Numbered from the stretch's first letter, positions 21,993 through 34,932 are shown. The stretch is DNA of 64,000 nucleotides from Lindgomyces ingoldianus (GCF_010093535.1 NW_022985191.1:1-64000); one strand, 5' to 3'. Notes: a model not told the origin generated them from the sequence alone. Made by a program: numbers and translations.

Positions 21993-23782
21993 ATGTCCTA
22001 TCTTTACCTTCACCTCTCTCGAGCTGCAATCCATTCCCTGCGCCAGCCTTCGTTCCTTAGACCGCGCCACTACAACCCTTTGTCCTTTGCAAGGCGCATA
22101 AGTAGTCAAGGAAGCATGTCTGACCTTTTCGTCGAATTAACGGCTCCAAATGGCCGCAAGTATACGCAGCCGCGGGGCTTGTTCATCAATAACGAGTTTA
22201 TCCAGTCAAAATCTGGGGAGACGATTACTTCTATCAACCCGAGGTATCGAGAAGTCATGTGAGCAGGTTTCTGAACCCGAGCGCTAATAGACATTTAGCG
22301 ATGAAAGTGAGATAACCTCAGTCTATGCTGCTGGGCCAGAAGACGTCGACATCGCCGTTGCGGCTGCCCGAAAAGCTTTCAAGGACCCTTCATGGCGTGA
22401 CATGGATACGACTGCTCGCGGGGACGTCATGTATAAATTTGCTGAACTTATCGAGCAGCACAAAGAGACTCTAGCAACGATTGAGACATGGGATAATGGG
22501 AAACCCTACTCTGTCGCCTTGAATGAAGATCTTCCGGAAGTTACAGGAACTATCAAATATTATGCTGGGTATGCGAACAAGATTCACGGCCAAGTCATTG
22601 ACACGTCTCCGGCCAAACTTGCATACACAATCCGCGAGCCGTTGGGTGTTTGCGCACAGATCATTCCGTAAGTTAGCTTGCCCTCACTACGCTTTTCTGT
22701 TAACGCAAGTAGATGGAATTACCCACTGGCTATGGCGGCATGGAAGCTAGGCCCGGCACTCTGCACAGGTAACACCGTTGTCCTAAAGGCTGCCGAACAG
22801 ACTCCGCTATCAATCCTCTATCTGGCAACCTTAGTTAAAGAGGCAGGGTTCCCACCTGGCGTGATCAATATCCTCAATGGGGAGGGTCGCAAAGCTGGTG
22901 CTGCAATGGCTATGCATCTTGATATTGACAAGATTGCCTTCACTGGATCGACCGCCACTGGAAAGGAAATTATGAAAATGGCAGCAGTGAACATGAAGAA
23001 TATTACACTAGAAACTGGCGGCAAATCGCCGCTGCTGGTCTTCGATGACGCTGATCTCGACCAAGCCGTGAAATGGTCGCACATTGGCATCATGCATAAC
23101 CAAGGTCAGGTGTGCACGGCTACGTCGAGGATTCTTGTTCAGGAAGGCGTATATGAGCAGTTCGTCAAAGGGTTCAAAGAGTACGTAGCTCAGGCTAGCA
23201 TTGTCGGGGATCCATTCAAAGACGATACCTTCCAAGGCCCGCAAGTTACGAAGACACAGTTTGAGAGAGTGCTTTCCTATATCGAATCTGCGAAGTCGGA
23301 GGGTGCTACATTAGAAGCGGGTGGGGAGGTGTTCAAAGATGTTGGTGGAAAGGGTTTTTTCATCTCGCCCACCATCTTTACCAACGTCAAAGACACAATG
23401 AAGGTCTACCGTGAGGAGGTATTTGGGCCCTTCGTTGTGATCAGCTCTTTCAAAACTGAAGAGGAGGCCATCGAACGTGCCAATGACACTACATATGGTT
23501 TGGGGGCCGCGGTGTTCACCCAGAATATTGCCAAGGCTCACCGCGTAGCAAGGCTCATCGAGGCTGGCATGGTCTGGATAAACTCAAGCAATGATTCAGA
23601 CCTGCGGATTCCGTTCGGAGGTGTGAAGCAAAGTGGCATTGGAAGGGAACTTGGTGAGGCAGGACTGGAGGGATATACAAACAAGAAGGTACGAGAGATA
23701 TTTGATGTACACTTTATTAACTGCCGACGGCTTACTAACATGCGCCCAGGCCGTTCATGTCAATCTTGGCACGAAGTTGTAG
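21993..23782 (+). CDS. aldehyde dehydrogenase (NAD(P)+), four exons
   Basis: Exons 21993-22258, 22299-22667, 22713-23688 and 23750-23782 give 547 residues ending AVHVNLGTKL. The introns are 40, 45 and 61 bp and all phases fit. The ALDH core is complete: PWNYPL, the FTGSTATGK nucleotide-binding turn, ETGGKSP with the general-base glutamate, NQGQVCTATSR with the nucleophilic cysteine, and EVFGPF. It oxidises aldehydes to acids. The first ATG gives a leader rich in R, H, S and L (SRAAIHSLRQPSFLRPRHYN...), a probable mitochondrial presequence. A second in-frame ATG at 22116 (MSDLFVEL) would give a cytosolic form. It is closest in feel to fungal ALDH1/2-type enzymes of acetaldehyde metabolism, but substrate is not determined. 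Confidence 0.9.
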
Positions 23783-25248
23783 GACAGAGGTTAGGGAGTA
23801 GACTCGAAAAGGTTCGGACAGAGCTTAGAGGGGCAATATCGCAAGGAGCCCTCACCAATAGCAGTCGGAGGACAGATGTATATCCCCGGAATAGATGCAT
23901 TTCCAAGCCCTTGTTCTCGGAATTCGCGCTTGGCGCCATGGCTTGGAACATGTTAGGTTTTCGTGGCCGGTAGTGGACGTGTAGTGCACAATTGACGCAG
24001 AATTCCAATCAGCAATGGCAAAGTGAGCGACGAACTGAGCTGAATCTCGTGACGCTAGCGCAACATGCAGGTACGCGAGAGCTGAAAAGCAGAGGTGTGG
24101 CGACGGAACAGCGTTCTGACAGAAGTTGGGGCTGCGGCATGGGAATTCGCTCCGGGCCAGGCGTGAGATATTTCAGAGATTTTGGGAGGATATCTTAAGA
24201 GCGAAGTGCAGGGTCAAACAGACGGGGGTTTCATCCGGGTCCAGACAAGAGCGGAGGATGAATTGCCTCGCTGCCCCGCTGTCGTGGGACATCAATCAAT
24301 CAGTGGGGGGCATGACGATGAGTGACGCTTGGGGTCGGTGTCGGGGGAACGTGGATGCGCTACTGGGATTGGGAGGAGCGCGCGTGACTGGATCGTTGGG
24401 CGTGAATTAATCACAGTGTGCGGTGAGAGGTCGAAGCAGATCAAGGATGGCTCCTATCTTAGATTTGTGACATGCTTGAGCAAGAGAAAGACTCACAGGT
24501 CGGGCTTTGTGTAGTGTTTTAACCCCAGCCCAAGCTGCCAACGCCGGGGCACCTTGGCACACCACGGCCTGCAGAATTGGGCAAATCAGACAGAGCATCG
24601 ACTTCATCGACCCCGGTGACGCTCGCTGGAGAAGACGTCTTGCACTTCTATCTCGACCTGCGCGCCGCACCCTCTCTCCGCCGCCCTGCCTCGCACGCTC
24701 CCGCCATCGCCGCCCCGCGACTCCCCAGCTTTCACCGCCTTTGCGACCTCTCTTCGCGGGCTTGTGACGGCCCTCCCCTGCAGCCCACGCAACTTTCTCA
24801 CTCACCGGCCTGCGTCGGCGCCGCCTCTCAGGAGCGTCTCAAGACGGCGTAATTGCCTCCTGGCTTTCATTACTAAGGGTCCTGCGGCTTGTCTGGTCCA
24901 GCGTGTTAGCTCGCTCCCCGCTCTGCCCGCTTTCAAAGCTTGAGGTTACCAATATCAGCAGCCCATGAGCCCCATCAATTCCATCAACGCCGCCTCACAA
25001 CCCTACGCCATTTGATTAGAATACACCATCGATCTGGCTCGAAGACGGTACATCCCTTCGTCGGCCGACTCCTTCTTCCCCCCTCTCCTCGCCGACCAGC
25101 CCCGTCACTGCCCTGCGCGGATTGCGACTGCCCCCGCCGAAGCCAGGTTCCTCGCTTTTCTGCAGCGCCTCTATCGCCCTCCCTAACAAGTCTTCGCGCA
25201 CAGAGTCTCCATCACTACGCAGCCTATCGCCGCTTGCAGCTCGCCGTC
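23783..25248. other. intergenic / long leader of the PPZ-type gene
   Basis: GC-rich with overlapping open frames on both strands (24126-24852), which I take as composition effects. The frame upstream of the phosphatase start is open for 103 codons but without ATG. Confidence 0.5.
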
Positions 25249-26994
25249 ATGGGCAATCAACAGTCCAGCAGCAAGAAGGACAAAGGCGAGGGCGCCAAGG
25301 GCTCCATCGAGGGCCTTTCTCTCGAACGCGAGAACTATCGGTCGTTTGACAGGTCCGACACCAAGGAATCCGCTCGATCGCTTCGCAGTTCTATCAAGTC
25401 AAAGATTCCCGGCAGCACCAAGACGGACAGTCCGAGGAACTCCACCATTGGCCTCAGCAACGACACTGCAACCAACGGCACGGTAGACAAGTCGGATGCT
25501 GCATCAACAAAGTCTGCCAATGGCACCAAGTCAGAAAAACGACCTCGCCGAGGGTCTGGTGCCTCTGCGCAGGCCTCTGCCATCGATGCTGCCGCGCGTT
25601 CCGACGCCCTGGCCGAGAGCCCACAACCCCCGCCATCTCCAGTCCACAGTGCCTCGGTCGGCCACGGCCATGAGTCTGTGGATCGGGCCCAACAGACAGG
25701 AGAAGTTGACCATGTCTCAGACGCACCACCAAGCGGAGTCCCGCCGCCGTCGTCCACGCAGCTGCCCGGTGAGTCTATTCTACAGAGGAAGGACCAGCCC
25801 ATTCCGAGAGTCCCGGAAGCGCCGTCGGCAAACGATGGTGCCGGCTCGCCCATGGAGATCAGCGCCCTGAAAGCTATGGATCTCGATGACATGATCCAGC
25901 GACTGTTGGATGCCGCATATACTGGGAAAGTCACAAAAACGGTGTGCCTGAAGAACGCTGAGATATTCGCTGTCTGCTCGGCTGTGCGCGAGGTCTTCCT
26001 CAGCCAACCCGCTCTGTTGGAGCTCGCACCTCCTGTCAAGATTGTTGGCGATGTGCATGGACAGTACACGGACCTCATTCGAATGTTTGAGATGTGTGGA
26101 TTCCCGCCAAACTCAAACTACTTGTTCCTCGGTGACTACGTGGATCGCGGGAAGCAGAGCCTGGAGACGATTCTCCTACTCATGTGCTACAAGCTTAAGT
26201 TCCCTGAGAACTTTTTCCTCTTGCGGGGCAATCACGAATGCGCCAATGTGACCCGTGTCTATGGCTTCTACGATGAGTGCAAGCGAAGGTGCAACGTCAA
26301 AGTCTGGAAAGCCTTTGTTGATACTTTCAACACCCTACCAATAGCGTCTATTGTTGCGCAGAAGATTTTCTGTGTCCATGGCGGCCTCTCCCCAAGCTTG
26401 TCGCATATGGATGATATTCGAAACATTGCTCGGCCTACCGACGTTCCGGACTACGGACTACTGAACGACTTGCTATGGAGCGACCCAGCAGACATGGAGA
26501 ATGATTGGGAGTCAAATGAACGTGGTGTTAGCTATTGTTTTGGGAAGAAGGTCATCATGGAATTCCTGCAGCGGCACGATTTCGATCTGGTTTGCAGAGC
26601 GCACATGGTCGTCGAAGATGGGTACGAATTCTTCAACGATCGTATTCTCGTCACGGTCTTCTCTGCGCCAAACGTAAGTACCCTCCCTGCCTAGCGTGGT
26701 TATACCTTTTTAAACACAATTAGTATTGCGGCGAATTCGATAATTGGGGGGCTGTCATGTCAGTTTCAGCAGAATTGCTCTGCAGTTTCGAGCTCCTGAA
26801 GCCACTCGACTCTAGTGCGCTAAAGAGTCATATTAAGAAAAGCCGGAACAAGAGGCAGAGCATGCTCAACTCACCAGTATGTGTTCACCATGGTATCCGA
26901 GTGATCTATAACTCAGGGCCATTTATATTATATTTTTAGGCATCAACTAACTCACGGCACACAGCCTGCAAACCAATACCCTCAAAGTTACTAA
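25249..26994 (+). CDS. PPZ1: PPZ-type serine/threonine protein phosphatase
   Basis: Exons 25249-26673, 26724-26876 and 26965-26994 give 535 residues ending PANQYPQSY. The start [10 protein letters not shown] is a classical N-myristoylation signal and fixes the ATG. About 200 S/T/P-rich residues follow, then a PP1-like catalytic domain with [33 protein letters not shown] and SAPNYCGEFDN. All metal-binding motifs are present. PPZ phosphatases control monovalent cation homeostasis and cell integrity in fungi and act at the membrane or cytoplasm. The long N-terminal tail separates it from PP1. The third exon has a competitor acceptor at 27009-27010 (see findings). Confidence 0.9.
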
Positions 26995-27010
26995 CACACT
27001 GCGCCTGTAG

Positions 27011-27469
27011 GCCCAGGAATGTGGTAAGAAGGAGGTTGGTACACTAATAATATCGAACTCCTTCAAGAGAAACTTGGATTATTTCGGCCTGATCGACAAG
27101 TACAAATTGGCGGACGAGCCTGAACGAAGATGTTTGCGACGGAAAATGGAGCGTTTGCGCCGTCGGTCTGCGTCGGACGAAACGGAATTACTCGGAGAAA
27201 CCAGCACACCGACGAGCCCTTTGATGCCATTCAGCGCTAGAACTGAGGCCGGCAACTCGAGCTCTCTAGCTGGGGTACAGGGCGTCGGTTCATCGTCTTC
27301 AGGATCGTCTTCGGACGTGCACTATGAACCCATAGATCCGGAAGAGCGCAGGTTGCGGCGAGAAGAGAATCGGGCGTTATGGGAAGCGAGGCTACCTGAG
27401 CCTACAGTCAATCATCCAGGGCATATCAATCCCGGTTATAATTATTTCTGGATCGATCAAGGAGAATGA
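27011..27469 (+). CDS. open reading frame: alternative PPZ C-terminus or separate gene
   Basis: After an AG at 27009-27010 the frame is open for 152 codons to TGA 27467-27469. It starts AQECGKKEVGTLIIS and is rich in R, E and S (ERRCLRRKMERLRRRS, PEERRLRREENRALWEARL). There is no upstream ATG; the first in-frame ATG is 27147. Joined to the PPZ exon ending at 26876 it is in phase, giving about 678 residues. Alternatively it is an unrelated small gene starting at 27147. Codon use looks coding. No domain recognised. Confidence 0.4.
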   Translation, partial: AQECGKKEVGTLIISNSFKRNLDYFGLIDKYKLADEPERRCLRRKMERLRRRSASDETELLGETSTPTSPLMPFSARTEAGNSSSLAGVQGVGSSSSGSSSDVHYEPIDPEERRLRREENRALWEARLPEPTVNHPGHINPGYNYFWIDQGE

Positions 27470-28927
27470 TAGGTCGATCCACTTCTTATCCGATGTTGGG
27501 CGCTCGTGTGGAACTCGGTCGTTAGCGCTCGAAATACCAAATATCTCTTTTTTGGCACCTCTCTTTTCATTTGTATTTCTTTCACAGGTTATACTTCCTC
27601 TCTCTTTCCTTGTGGGGCTCTCTAATTGATAAACTGGTTGGCGTTATGTTACATGGGTGGGCTCGCGCGGAATCGCGTTTCTATTTTGACGGTGCTTTAG
27701 CAGGTCTTTCTCTTTCTTTGGCATCGTTTCTTGGAGCTGTGACTCTGGTGATAGTAGAGCTTTACCCCTGGTTGCTGTATCATATGCAGACCACGATTGC
27801 GAAGTCTGTCTGGCTTGTTTGGCTTGTATTGCTCGCACTCGATGAGAAAATCAGAGAGTGTGAGTGAGCCAGACGGAAATTAAGTATCAAGGTGTCGATA
27901 ATAAGGTCTAAGTGCTCTGAGTAAATGACAGTGACGCGGTAACTCATTCCTATCTTCTAAACAAGCTATGCTCCTCACGCATGCTCATAAACCACAGTCG
28001 TCTATGTCTGTAAAAAATATGTACCTGTCACTTCAAACTTCCCCCGCGCTTTGAAGCACCCATCATTACACAAGGTATCGCTGTTCAGTGATGTGGCTAG
28101 TGCATTTTAGTCGTATGCCACAAGTTGTTTGTTCCCTAATTTCTAACCCCGTGGACAAATCCCCAAACAACCAAGGTCCCAGACACAGTACGCAAACCAG
28201 AACCTCGGGAGACTAGAACCGAGCAATCGGATGGAACAGATACGTGGACGGATCGACAGTGCGCCGATCAAGCTTTTGGTCAAGCATTTGTCAATCGATT
28301 TGGTCTATTTGGGGCTCTCGGTGTTTGGAAGGTTTGGGGTGGTTTGGGGAGGCCAAGACGAAACAGGAAGCTTGTTGAAGGCTTGAATGCTTGGGTTTGG
28401 GGTCAAGTGGGCCAGAAGGGCCGTTTGGATGCGACGTCAGGCTAAGAAATTGGAAAACATGTTGGGTTTAGGGGGGACGGTGGAGAGGGAGGAGAGGAGT
28501 GGGATGTTGTGAGGGGTGAGAATGATATAGAAGTTGAAGTAGGTAGTGTGTTCTGCTGTTGGTAGGTGCATTAGACAAGGGTGAATGTCGACGACAAGGA
28601 TAAATAAACTAGAAGATGTGGATGGAGGAGAACCTGACAATGAACACAAATAAAATCTACTGAGCAAAACCTACGATAATTAAAGGGAAATATGCTATCT
28701 GAACGTAAGTTTACCTTGTATAAAGGAACGCCTTATGCCAGTATATATGTTATGCATTCAATGTCTTCTTTCCAACAACGGCTCCATACACCTCGCTATG
28801 CTATGCTCTGCTGCATAGTATGTAACCGGACAGATATCTTGACACATGGGCAACTTCTATAACAGACGGACAACCAACCAATCAATCAACCTCCGCGTTG
28901 ATCTCGGTCTCCTTTCACTCCCCAGAC
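27470..28927. other. intergenic, convergent 3' regions
   Basis: Between the plus-strand phosphatase locus and the minus-strand carbonic anhydrase. The frame at 27571-27867 begins with a non-ATG codon, is hydrophobic and lies in a T-rich 3' region; I do not accept it as a gene. Confidence 0.5.
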
Positions 28928-30161
28928 TTAGTTCTTTTTAACAACAACCCCCAACAGACTCGTCGGCTGACCCTGGATCTCAGTGATGACAAGTGTATGG
29001 CCCTTAGTAATCGGCCCACTTTCTTCCACCTTCACTGTCGACGTCGGTGCACTCTCTTTCTGCTCAGCATTGAACTGTTGATCGGTGCCGGCCACACCCG
29101 CAACAGCAATCAAATTCTCTTGACCTAGCGTATTTTGGGTGTACCTGCTGTTAAACTTGACAACGCCCTTAATTGCATTAAAAGTCTCAACATCAACCTT
29201 CAAGGGCTCTTTGGTGACAAGGAAAGTCAGGCCTTCTTCGCAGGGAGGCGTAGTCAGGGATCCGGTGTACTGGAAGAGAGGCGTGGTTTGGACGTGCTCG
29301 ATCAGGGCTTCGAAATCGAGGGATTCGATCTCAGTCTTGGTGCCGGGAGTTGCGATGGCGGAGAGATGGGGTTGTAGGCCCGCGATGAGGGGGCTGGGGG
29401 CACCGGTGCAGAGTTGGAAGAGAACGCTGATGACGGCAAGGGCATTTGGATCGGCTAGGAGGATATCTAATTAGCTTACAAGCTACCAATGGAATCATGG
29501 GTTGTGAAAACAAATGGATATGCCTAAAGTATTGCGGAAGTGTCGTAGGTTGAAACGCATGGCTTTGCGATCCTAACCGGGATCGGCGACAAGGAAGAAT
29601 GCGATGTGGGAGAATGCGGAGTGGGAAGGAAGATAAACCATAGGCGGGATTACTTACTGACACCTTCATGCACCATATGCATTTCCAATGGGAAATACTC
29701 CTCTCCGATACGATGTTCTGACGGTGTATGGAGATGGAATTGCTTGAGCCGAAAGTCCTGGCCTGCGAACTTAGTCGTACCATTTACAATCACTTCGACA
29801 GTAGTGCCGAGGTTCTCGAACTCGACTTTCTGTTCCGGGATATCGAGGACGGGGGCCTCGGTTGCGAGGGATATTGAGTCGTCTACAATCTTGCGTTAGT
29901 ATATGTCGTGAAGCGAGCGGAGGAGACCCGATGAAGGTAGAAAGGGCATGTACCGATGTTGATAGGCGATTGCTGTTTTCCAGTCTTGCAAGCTTGGTTC
30001 TCTGGTGCGAGGGAAGCCCAGTTCAAAGGTCCTTTTAATCCAGTGTATCCAAAGGTGCCAACTTGGACGCCTTCGCCTTCTTCCGCGCGTTTGAACTTTG
30101 TCAGTCCATGAAGGCAGGTTGCGGATGCCGTGGAGGCCAGCAGGAGGTATTGGAGAAGCAT
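28928..30161 (-). CDS. alpha-carbonic anhydrase, secreted, three exons
   Basis: Exons 30161-29954, 29882-29658 and 29454-28928 give 319 residues; introns are 71 and 203 bp. The N-terminus MLLQYLLLASTASATCLHG is a signal peptide. The domain has LKGPLNWASLAPENQACKTG and QQSPINI. FHLHTPSEH carries two zinc histidines, and EMHMVHE carries the third. TGSLTTPPCEEG is the C-terminal substrate-binding segment. It should interconvert CO2 and bicarbonate outside the cell or in the wall. It is a eukaryotic alpha-type, not the beta-type that is more usual in fungal cytoplasm. The C-terminus (about 60 residues after the domain) is hydrophilic and ends in VVVKKN. Confidence 0.9.
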
Positions 30162-32615
30162 GATTAAGAGTGTGAATGTATTACAAGTAAAATAGAGCAG
30201 AGAAGAACAACGAATGTGTTGGTAAGATAAAGAGAGAAGAGGAATGGACAAGCTTGGGAAAAGTGGAGTATCGAATGATAATGGAGTGAGTGAATGAGGA
30301 AGATAGTTTATATAGTGAAGAAGGAAATGCAACGATCAACGTGCAAAAAGAGCGACGGAATATGAATGCGGAAATTCAAGCCTCCAGGATCTACCTGTCG
30401 GGTGTCGGTGTAAGATTATGTGAGGCGAAGAAGGGAAAGGGCTGAGCCGAGCGGAGGCTGAGAAGGTAAGACGCACACACAGACACGACGAGGAGAAAAA
30501 AGGTGCTGGCTGAAGAGAGGACGTGATTACCAAGTCGTAGATATAATCATCAGATCTAACTGCGCCCTCCGCGTCTTCTCTGTCCGCTGCTGAAGCCAAG
30601 AGAAGCCTGCAAGCCAAGTCATACAGACAAGACAGCCTCCTGCCCCTCATATTCTAAAGGGATTCGAAGAGAACTGGTGATGGGTGCATACAGACACCCC
30701 AGGCCAAACTTTGCCAAGTTATCGTCTGCTAAGAAGAAGCTAGCTAAGCCGGCGGTTTTCGCTGTGCAATCAATCAGAGTCAAGCATTTGAGACAGGTGC
30801 TTAGGCCCCTTGTTTGACTTGGGTGGGTGAGGGCATGTGCTTGGTCCAGCGTGGAAGAACGGGTGAAGAACGTGTGTGATCAAGCGACAGGATTCAATTA
30901 TGTGGCGCATTGGCTGGAAGAAAGCGGAGGAGGCGTGGAGATCGAAATCTTAAAGTGCACGGTTGACTTGTGAAAGAAAAGCCCAACCAACTTCTACACC
31001 ATACCTACCTTCTTTAAAGTTTTCATCTTGAGTATGAACCTCACGAGAGAACCGTACCATCTAACTAGTACCTCGCAAACTTTCTCCCACCACTGGATCC
31101 TTCGCCAACGCACTGAAGGAAATTGCAGCGCCTCTGAAACCGTTGCCCACTCTTGGAAACAACTTGGCACGGCTGGGCATGTCAGTATCTTGTTCAGAAG
31201 CCGAGCAGGCATCTCCGGCCTCTCGGACACCAAGAATTCGAACTTCAGCCACAGGTTTCCGTCGTCACCTTTCCGATGTTCCCGAGGGCGTAAAGTGCTG
31301 TTGAACGGAAGCCCCGGCGGGTATCCAAACGCTAAACGCCGAAGTGTGTCTTTGCCAAGGCACACTGACAACGCAACTCTCCGCTGGTAGCACAGGCTAG
31401 CTCCACCTAAACCAGAAGAAACGCAACAAGAGGCTGGCCTGTGAAACGGAGGAACCCAGTTGAAGGGTCTGGAAAGAAGTGCCAAGCCATGAGTTGGTCG
31501 GATAGAGTGATATTCTCAACAGTCCAAGTTCATCTCCGATGTCGAGGGAAAGTTTCTTAAAGCGCTTTTCGGGGCCCGTTGCGAAGAAGGCCAGAGCGCG
31601 ACGACAGGCGCTGCCAAGCAGCATCGTGGCTAAGCGCTTACTCCGTGGCTGGCTCTGTGGCTGGAAATATGAACACTGCAGGCTGCAAAAAGCTGCTGTG
31701 CCGGTCACAAACTGTAAGATGAATGGCGATGAGTTGGCCTCGGTGGAAAGTCTTCGACTAGATTCGCACAGCCAAAGTCGCTTTCGTAACGGAGCTATTT
31801 TAGGGTGTTAAGGAGCTCCTCAACACCACTCCCTTCATCACCACATCTTTTCTTGGTAGTATTGCCCTTCCACCCTTGGCATCAGGCAACTTCCTTCCTT
31901 GGCATTAGGCGGATATTCAAGGCCAAGGCGCCAACGTACGCGTCCTTGAACGGCTGCTCATGCTTATGCTTTGCTGAATAGACAGGTAAGGAAACCTACT
32001 TTTCAAAATCGTGTTGGTTGATAAGCGTTTCGCCCAAGCACCGAACAACTGTTCATGGTTCCATTTATTCGAGACACTTAGGCTGTTGATTACAAGGTAG
32101 GTACTCGCCCAGTCCTTCGAGGTGACGAGGGTAGGCTCATATGTTACCCAACACTAATGCCACGCTTATATACTGTAAACAGGTGGTCTCTATGCGGCGT
32201 AAAGGAGATCAGGGAAGAATCCGAGGTTGGTGTACAGAATCATAAATAATAAGCAGATTTATCCTTCTTCACCTTGACTGTTAGATCCATCTTGACCTCT
32301 TAAACCGACTGACCTAGGACAGAGTACCTCATGGCTTGTTCATGGCAGCGTCAAATGCTAGCTCACAAACGCGTCCAGCATGATTTCGAATACAGCAGGA
32401 GGATCACCTAATCACTCCCCTGAATTGCTCACGTCCAAAGCCCCTCATCTCGTGGAGGATGCCGCCGTGGCTTTTGGCTTGATTCCAAGGGTTCGTCCAA
32501 GACTCGCAGCCTCTTTCAGTGGGGTCGGAAATCCCGCTCTCTTTTACTTGACCATGTATAGGATCAGACCTCATCAATGGTACATAACAAAGAACCCAAA
32601 TAGAAGAATTCATAC
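30162..32615. other. long intergenic region, no supported gene
   Basis: About 2.4 kb. A 163-codon minus frame (30994-31485) and a 120-codon plus frame (31028-31390) overlap each other, so at most one can be real; neither shows a motif. The rest looks like promoter or 3' sequence. Confidence 0.45.
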
Positions 32616-34932
32616 TCAGAGTTTGACACCCCAAACTCCTCGTCCACCACAAACTCCGACCCATTCCCCTCCTTGACCCGTCAACGCACTCTGCGGCGCC
32701 CAACTTAGGTTGCCCACCTCGTAATCACACCGCCAAGCCAGGTATGGACCTTTCTGACCCACCGTCCCTGAATTACTTTGTGCGCCTCCGTTTGAGGGAT
32801 GCGCACTAGCTGGGGTGGGGGGCTGCGTTGTGTGAGTGTCGCCATTTATCACAGCGCCGTTCTGGCTGTGTATCAGATCCCATATCAGGACAAGCGAGTC
32901 GTCGGCGCCAGAGGCTAGCATTCCTCGCCGTGATGGATTCCATTCAATGGAATTCACAGATGCGGAATGGCCGCGAAGTTCGAGCAAGGCTTGACCTGGT
33001 TGTCGAACATCAAGAATGCGAATAATGTTGGAGTCTTGGGCAAAGGTAGCGAGGAGGTGGGCATCGTGCGGTGAAGCGGAAAGGCGGAGAAGGGGCGGGG
33101 CATATGACATGGTCTGTTGGGCTTTCGTTGGGGACAAGCGACCCGGTGAGCCTAAGGCAAATTCAGTCAGCTTCACAGAATCGGGGTTGTTAGTACAAGA
33201 GTCAAGGGGGTTGCACACCTTTGTCTGATCTATCGCCGGGCGCCTTTTCTGACGGCTCGTAGATGATGGTGCTGTGCTCGAGGCTCCGGAGGTCGAACAT
33301 TCGGACGCTTCCGTCCGCACCACATGACACAAATACGTCCACACTTCCGGCGCAGAAACGCACATCAAAGACCTCTTTATCATGCGCAATGAGCTGTGTC
33401 TTTGCTGTCAGGGTAGGTATATCCCAAATTGTACATGTCGTGTCTATGCTCGACGTAATGATGAGCTTTGGGGAGAGGGTGTTCCAGTCTAGCGAGGTCA
33501 GGGGAGCGGTATGTTCGGGCGTCTTAGAGTTGGAGAGCAGTGCGAGGGGGGTCAATTTCTGGGGTGCGGGTTCCCGGGTGTTTACAGAGGAGGAGCGAGT
33601 GATTGTGTTGCTGATGGTCGAGGCAGGAGGCTGGGGTAGGGACCACAGCCGGAGGTGGTCTCCGGAGGTAGCAAGGAGGTCGGTGGACTGTTTCTGAGAG
33701 GAAGGGGGCTCCCAGAGTATGCGCGTTACGGGATAGGAGCATGTCGCCTCAGCAACGCGCGTGTACTCGAGGCCGAATGGCGGGGCGCCAGGGGACGAGA
33801 CTTCCTGGGGAACGATCTGGGTGTCGAGGATCTGGATCTACGCCGAAAAAGTCAGCTTTAATTTACCGTCTTCGCGGGGAGAGCATACGAAGTTGTGTGT
33901 GTCCTCAAGATAGCTTCCGATGGCCATCTTCCCCGCACTGTTCCCGCCATGGGTATTCCACTTGCACCAGTCGAAAGCCCACACCCCCCACGGCGCCAAA
34001 TAGTTAGAGTTACCGGGGATGCGGTCGCTGTCATTGAAATAAGGTCCTTGGCTGAGCGGGTCGTCGACCATATTCGAGTTTGCTCGCGGCCTGATGTCCG
34101 CCAGCCCCAGCGGAGAGTTGGAAGCTGCACCAGAGGGGGTTGAGGGATAATATTTCTGGGCCGGTGTGCCTGCGCTGTACTTGGGATCCGGCGTGTTGGA
34201 GGAGAAGGGAATGTACTTCTGCTCTAGCCCAGCTGGACTCGATCGTGAATAGGAGTGCGACGTATTAATATTGTTGGTGTTCGAGCGGGTAGGGAGGGTG
34301 TACTGGTTGGCGTTCGTGTTGATCTGGGGCATGGTTGGGACAGTGGTAGGAGCCGTGTATGCGGCCGAGGGGCCCGGCCGCTGCTGCTGCCCTTGAGAGC
34401 TGCCCCCTGGCTGTAGACTACCGGGCAAGGCGGAGGAAGGTGGATTCGCATAATGAGATGAGCCCTGCGGTGTCGCCTGCTGCAGATTGATATTCGGGCC
34501 AGCCGAGTACTGATCCGGCGAATTGTACATCTGCTGCTGCCCGGGTTGCTTTTGCGCGGGGCCTTGCGAGGACGTTTGCTGGCCCATTGGAGCCGCAGCT
34601 GACGTCGAAATGTGAAGCTCCTCAGGTCTTCCGAGCGTAGGAGCTCGACGCGGGGTCTCGAACGAGGGGTTGGTGGAGTGCGGTGGAGGTAGGCCCGGCG
34701 CGGATGGAGGGGCGGTTTGCAGGCCACCTCCAGAAGCAGCCGATGAATGTATTCCTGGGTTCCCGCTCCCAGGCAAAAGCGCGTCTGTTCCTGCATTGGT
34801 CATACCTGATGCTGCCATTCGGACTTGGGGCGGTGCGCCAATCGACCCTAACGTCTGCGCGGCGTGATATATGGCAGACGCCGAGTTGTTGCTGCCCTGG
34901 CCACTTTGCTGGTGGTGCGTGTGGAACGGCAT
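32616..34932 (-). CDS. WD40 protein of the DCAF7/WDR68 (AN11/TTG1) family
   Basis: Exons 34932-33889, 33837-33219 and 33151-32616 give 732 residues; introns are 51 and 67 bp. The first 300 or so residues are Q/P/S/N/G-rich low complexity. The WD40 part starts near [14 protein letters not shown] and continues with [32 protein letters not shown] and [39 protein letters not shown] follows, almost word for word that of animal DCAF7. Then come [13 protein letters not shown] and a C-terminal blade. DCAF7 proteins are scaffolds for DYRK/HIPK kinases and Cul4 ligases; the fungal role is less known. It shares a 332-bp divergent promoter with the adenylyltransferase gene. The long disordered N-terminus is absent from animal members. 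Confidence 0.85.

Noticed and set aside
24126..24852. Overlapping frames on both strands upstream of the PPZ-type gene
   Set aside because: GC-rich composition makes many open frames; they overlap each other and show no motif.
24940..25248. N-terminal extension of the PPZ-type protein
   Set aside because: The frame is open but starts with TTG and has no [11 protein letters not shown] is a myristoylation start and the better choice.
27571..27867. Hydrophobic 98-codon plus-strand frame
   Set aside because: It lies in a T-rich 3' region, opens with a non-ATG codon, and shows no introns or motif.
30994..31485. 163-codon minus-strand frame
   Set aside because: Overlaps an equally long plus-strand frame, with no motif or splice support.
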